64,000 nt of DNA, taken from the NCBI GenBank assembly GCA_900696575.1, contig CAADHD010000010.1:106680-170679 (forward strand), read 5' to 3'. The position numbers were made by a program, and so were the translations under genes. The notes below the pieces were generated by a model that saw only the letters and a program-made list of their open reading frames with translations, had not been told where the DNA came from and did no database searches. Each line of letters starts with the position of its first letter. Position 1 is the stretch's first letter. Positions 62,148 through 64,000 of this stretch are shown here, in pieces. Source of the stretch: an uncultured Bacteroidota bacterium. GTDB lineage: Bacteria > Bacteroidota > Bacteroidia > AKYH767-A > OLB10.

Positions 62148-63614
62148 TCAGTTTTTCTTTTTTCCGAAAAAATCCATTACCTCCGGCATCAGGTTGAATT
62201 TGTAAATCCATAAAGTAAAGGCTGATGATATAATTAATGATCTGATAGTTGCATCCAAAATCAGATTCCCCATAAGCGGAATAACCTGCATACCAAGATA
62301 AATTCCTCCCAGAAAAAAGACATGAGTAATGATGCTGCCGTCAAAAGGAAACATTTGAAAAAGCCTCCATACAATCCAGGTATAAATTACATTAATGGTA
62401 ATTCCTGTTAGTGCTGTTGCTATAGCAGCCCCCGTTATTCCCAAAACCGGAATTAAGGTTAACTGAAGAATAAAATTAACGGCTACTGAAAACACCATCA
62501 CGGCAGCTGCATAGTAATACCTCCCCGAAGTGAAAATAATTTGTCCGTTAAGGCCGGTAGCCATATTTAATAAAGTACCTGCGCTTAAAATCAGAATCAG
62601 TAATTCTGTGTTGCGGTATTTTTCAGGAAGCAGGCTTAATAAAGCTGTTGCATTGCAATTGATAAGAAGAAAAAGCAATCCTCCGATAAGAAAAAGATAA
62701 TGCGATGAACGATGGTAAACTGTTCTTATTTCCTCTAAATTATTCTCCTTCCATGCTGTTGCAATTTTAAAGGTGGCAATACGGTCAAGTGCGTTCAACG
62801 GCACTTCTATCAGCGTTGGTATAAAGGCAGAGATAACATAAACAGCCACCAAATCAAGTTTCACCATGGTTCCCAGCAAAACGGTAGCCAGTTCCTTTAA
62901 TCCTGTTGCTGAAAGTGCAGCCAGCCAAAGCACTATGGCATAACCCAGCAAACGGTTCCATCCCCGGTCTTTGAAAAATTTCCAGTCAATTTTAAGTGAT
63001 GGCTTTTCTTCGTACAGGATGTAAAGAATCAATCCGATACATTGCAATCCATAAATGCCAACAAACAGGAATACATAGGTTTGAAATGAAAACAGTTTCA
63101 GAAAATAAAGTGAAATCAGAACAATGACTCCAATCCGCGTAAGTACATCATTGAGAAAGGCAGGAACGGTTGATTTGTAAAGCGAGTAGCAGTAGATATT
63201 CAGTTGCTGTGCAAATGCCAATATCAATGTAAGCGGGAATACCCATTCAAAATAATCGGCAAACAGCGGTGAGGTGGCAATATATTTTCCGATGAAAAAC
63301 TCTTTTATCAGGAAAAGCAAAGTGGAAACCAATGCAAATCCAATTAGTGTGGCAAGCATCAGAAAACCAAAATAGCCATGATGCCTTTTCTCTTCATTTC
63401 TGAATTCAGGAAAAAATCGTGTAGTCATGTTACCGGTACCTAAGGGAACAAGACTGGCAACGAGCAAAGCGAATGAATAAAGTACACGTGTTAATCCGAG
63501 CTCTTCACCCGTCAAAAAACGCGGCTGGACAAACATGATGTTTACAAACCCAAGCAACACCCCTGCGTAGGATGTGAAAAAATTTTTTACAGACTGCCTT
63601 TTTATTACACCCAT
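62148..63614 (-). CDS. Oligosaccharide flippase family protein (MATE/Wzx fold)
   Basis: A 488-residue protein with about fourteen membrane helices and the family N-terminus KRQSVKNFFTSYAGVLLGFVNIMFVQPRFLTGEELGLTRVLYSFA. This is the polysaccharide-transport/Wzx branch of the MOP superfamily, which flips lipid-linked oligosaccharides across the inner membrane. It is not next to the glycan genes of 40.8-52.8 kb, and that locus already has an ABC exporter, so it may serve another glycan. It is convergent with the pseudouridine synthase. Confidence 0.88.
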   Translation of the reverse strand: MGVIKRQSVKNFFTSYAGVLLGFVNIMFVQPRFLTGEELGLTRVLYSFALLVASLVPLGTGNMTTRFFPEFRNEEKRHHGYFGFLMLATLIGFALVSTLLFLIKEFFIGKYIATSPLFADYFEWVFPLTLILAFAQQLNIYCYSLYKSTVPAFLNDVLTRIGVIVLISLYFLKLFSFQTYVFLFVGIYGLQCIGLILYILYEEKPSLKIDWKFFKDRGWNRLLGYAIVLWLAALSATGLKELATVLLGTMVKLDLVAVYVISAFIPTLIEVPLNALDRIATFKIATAWKENNLEEIRTVYHRSSHYLFLIGGLLFLLINCNATALLSLLPEKYRNTELLILILSAGTLLNMATGLNGQIIFTSGRYYYAAAVMVFSVAVNFILQLTLIPVLGITGAAIATALTGITINVIYTWIVWRLFQMFPFDGSIITHVFFLGGIYLGMQVIPLMGNLILDATIRSLIISSAFTLWIYKFNLMPEVMDFFGKKKN

Positions 63615-63701
63615 ATAGATGCGCTAAATAACAACGAAGATTATCATCTTTTAATGCTTTTGCTGTTGTTTATAACGAATGAAGTGTTAAACCTCCAAAA
63701 C

Positions 63702-63735
63702 AAAAAACCCTCCCCCGAATCATCGGGAGAGGGTT
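63702..63735 (-). terminator. Terminator after the T9SS cargo gene
   Basis: On the minus strand AACCCTCTCCCGA and TTCGGGGGAGGGTT form a stem of about 13 pairs with one T-G pair and a 4-base loop, followed by a run of six T. It ends the partial gene at 63759. Confidence 0.85.
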
Positions 63736-63758
63736 TTGATTTTAATAATTGTTTGAGA

Positions 63759-64000
63759 TTACTCTACAATCAACTTCTGAACTTCTGTTCCTGCCTTGGA
63801 GCGAAGCTCAATGAGGTACATGCCTTTGGCAAGATCATTCAGATTTACATCCATCTGATGTACGCCTGCCTGTGCTGTTGTTACCATGCTGCGTACTGTG
63901 CGGCCCATTACATCTCTCATGGTAATGGCATAGCTTCCTTGCTCTGCTGCTTTAAAGGCTATTGTTGCCTGTGTATGCGCTGGGTTCGGATATACTGTCA
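63759..64000 (-). CDS. T9SS type A sorting domain protein (partial, C-terminus only)
   Basis: The minus strand is open from the window edge to a TAA at 63759-63761, giving 80 residues: TVYPNPAHTQATIAF, GSYAITMRDVMGRTV, VDVNLNDLAKGMYLIELRS and a terminal KLIVE. This is a complete type A T9SS C-terminal domain (YPNP start, GMYLI strand, KLIVE end). The rest of the protein lies beyond the window, so its function is unknown; it must be a secreted or surface-attached cargo protein. Confidence 0.85.
   Translation of the reverse strand, partial: TVYPNPAHTQATIAFKAAEQGSYAITMRDVMGRTVRSMVTTAQAGVHQMDVNLNDLAKGMYLIELRSKAGTEVQKLIVE

Noticed and set aside
1..64000. tRNA, rRNA, CRISPR array, prophage or complete insertion sequence
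   Set aside because: None was found by eye in any intergenic region; the gaps are short and hold only promoters, terminators and the small repeats listed.

Overview
The window looks like a chromosomal segment from a member of the Bacteroidota (Bacteroidetes). The evidence is: C-terminal type IX secretion (T9SS) type A sorting domains on at least three proteins; two very long PKD-repeat surface proteins; a type III glutamine synthetase (GlnN); a hybrid sensor kinase with a two-component beta-propeller; family-specific domains (DUF4783, DUF983, DUF3467, DUF4412); the ddl-PASTA-rluD gene order; and repeated promoter -7 boxes of the form TAnnTTTG, some with an upstream TTG. I cannot name a genus. 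No rRNA, tRNA, CRISPR array, phage or intact insertion sequence was seen. Two small palindromic repeats and one possible element remnant were found.

Layout. 1-3.7 kb: the 5' part of an FAD-linked oxidase, a T9SS-exported alpha/beta hydrolase and a long PurF-like amidophosphoribosyltransferase. 3.7-10.3 kb (minus strand): a sulfur/redox operon headed by an ArsR-family repressor. It encodes a TauE/SafE exporter, a metallo-beta-lactamase/rhodanese persulfide enzyme, a small rhodanese, a TPMT-like methyltransferase, two half-size YeeE/YedE membrane proteins, thioredoxin, DUF983 and a rhodanese-thioredoxin lipoprotein, and ends at a truncated DUF559 gene. 10.5-11.5 kb: two divergently transcribed, related cysteine-rich exported proteins ending in TCPxRCP. 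11.6-19.8 kb: a hybrid histidine kinase, exported proteins of unknown role, a glycosyltransferase and a methyltransferase. 19.8-27.9 kb: housekeeping genes (aminotransferase, phosphoribosyltransferase, ruvB, pnp, rpsO, glnN). 28-40.8 kb: TPR protein, M1 peptidase with a barrel-like tail, a 1924-residue PKD protein lacking a sorting domain, yihY, nadC, DUF4783 protein and rlmH. 40.8-52.8 kb: a polysaccharide locus with Wzm/Wzt-type ABC exporter, AsnB, methyltransferase, a membrane protein and five glycosyltransferases. 52.8-64 kb: a 1360-residue PKD/T9SS protein, rdgB, a double-length D-Ala-D-Ala ligase, a PASTA protein, rluD, a flippase and the 3' end of another T9SS cargo gene.

How the genes work together. 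The sulfur operon has the parts expected for sensing sulfane sulfur (ArsR), importing or exchanging it (YeeE/YedE), oxidising persulfide to sulfite and thiosulfate (MBL-rhodanese), exporting sulfite (TauE) and moving sulfane sulfur and reducing equivalents (rhodaneses, thioredoxins). The repressor's probable operator overlaps its own promoter. The polysaccharide locus would build a glycan on a lipid carrier, modify it with methyl and amide groups and export it through the ABC transporter.

The most unusual items are the tandem Ddl protein, whose two halves each depart from the consensus at different active-site positions, the paired TCPxRCP proteins beside the sulfur operon, and the truncated 19-PKD protein.
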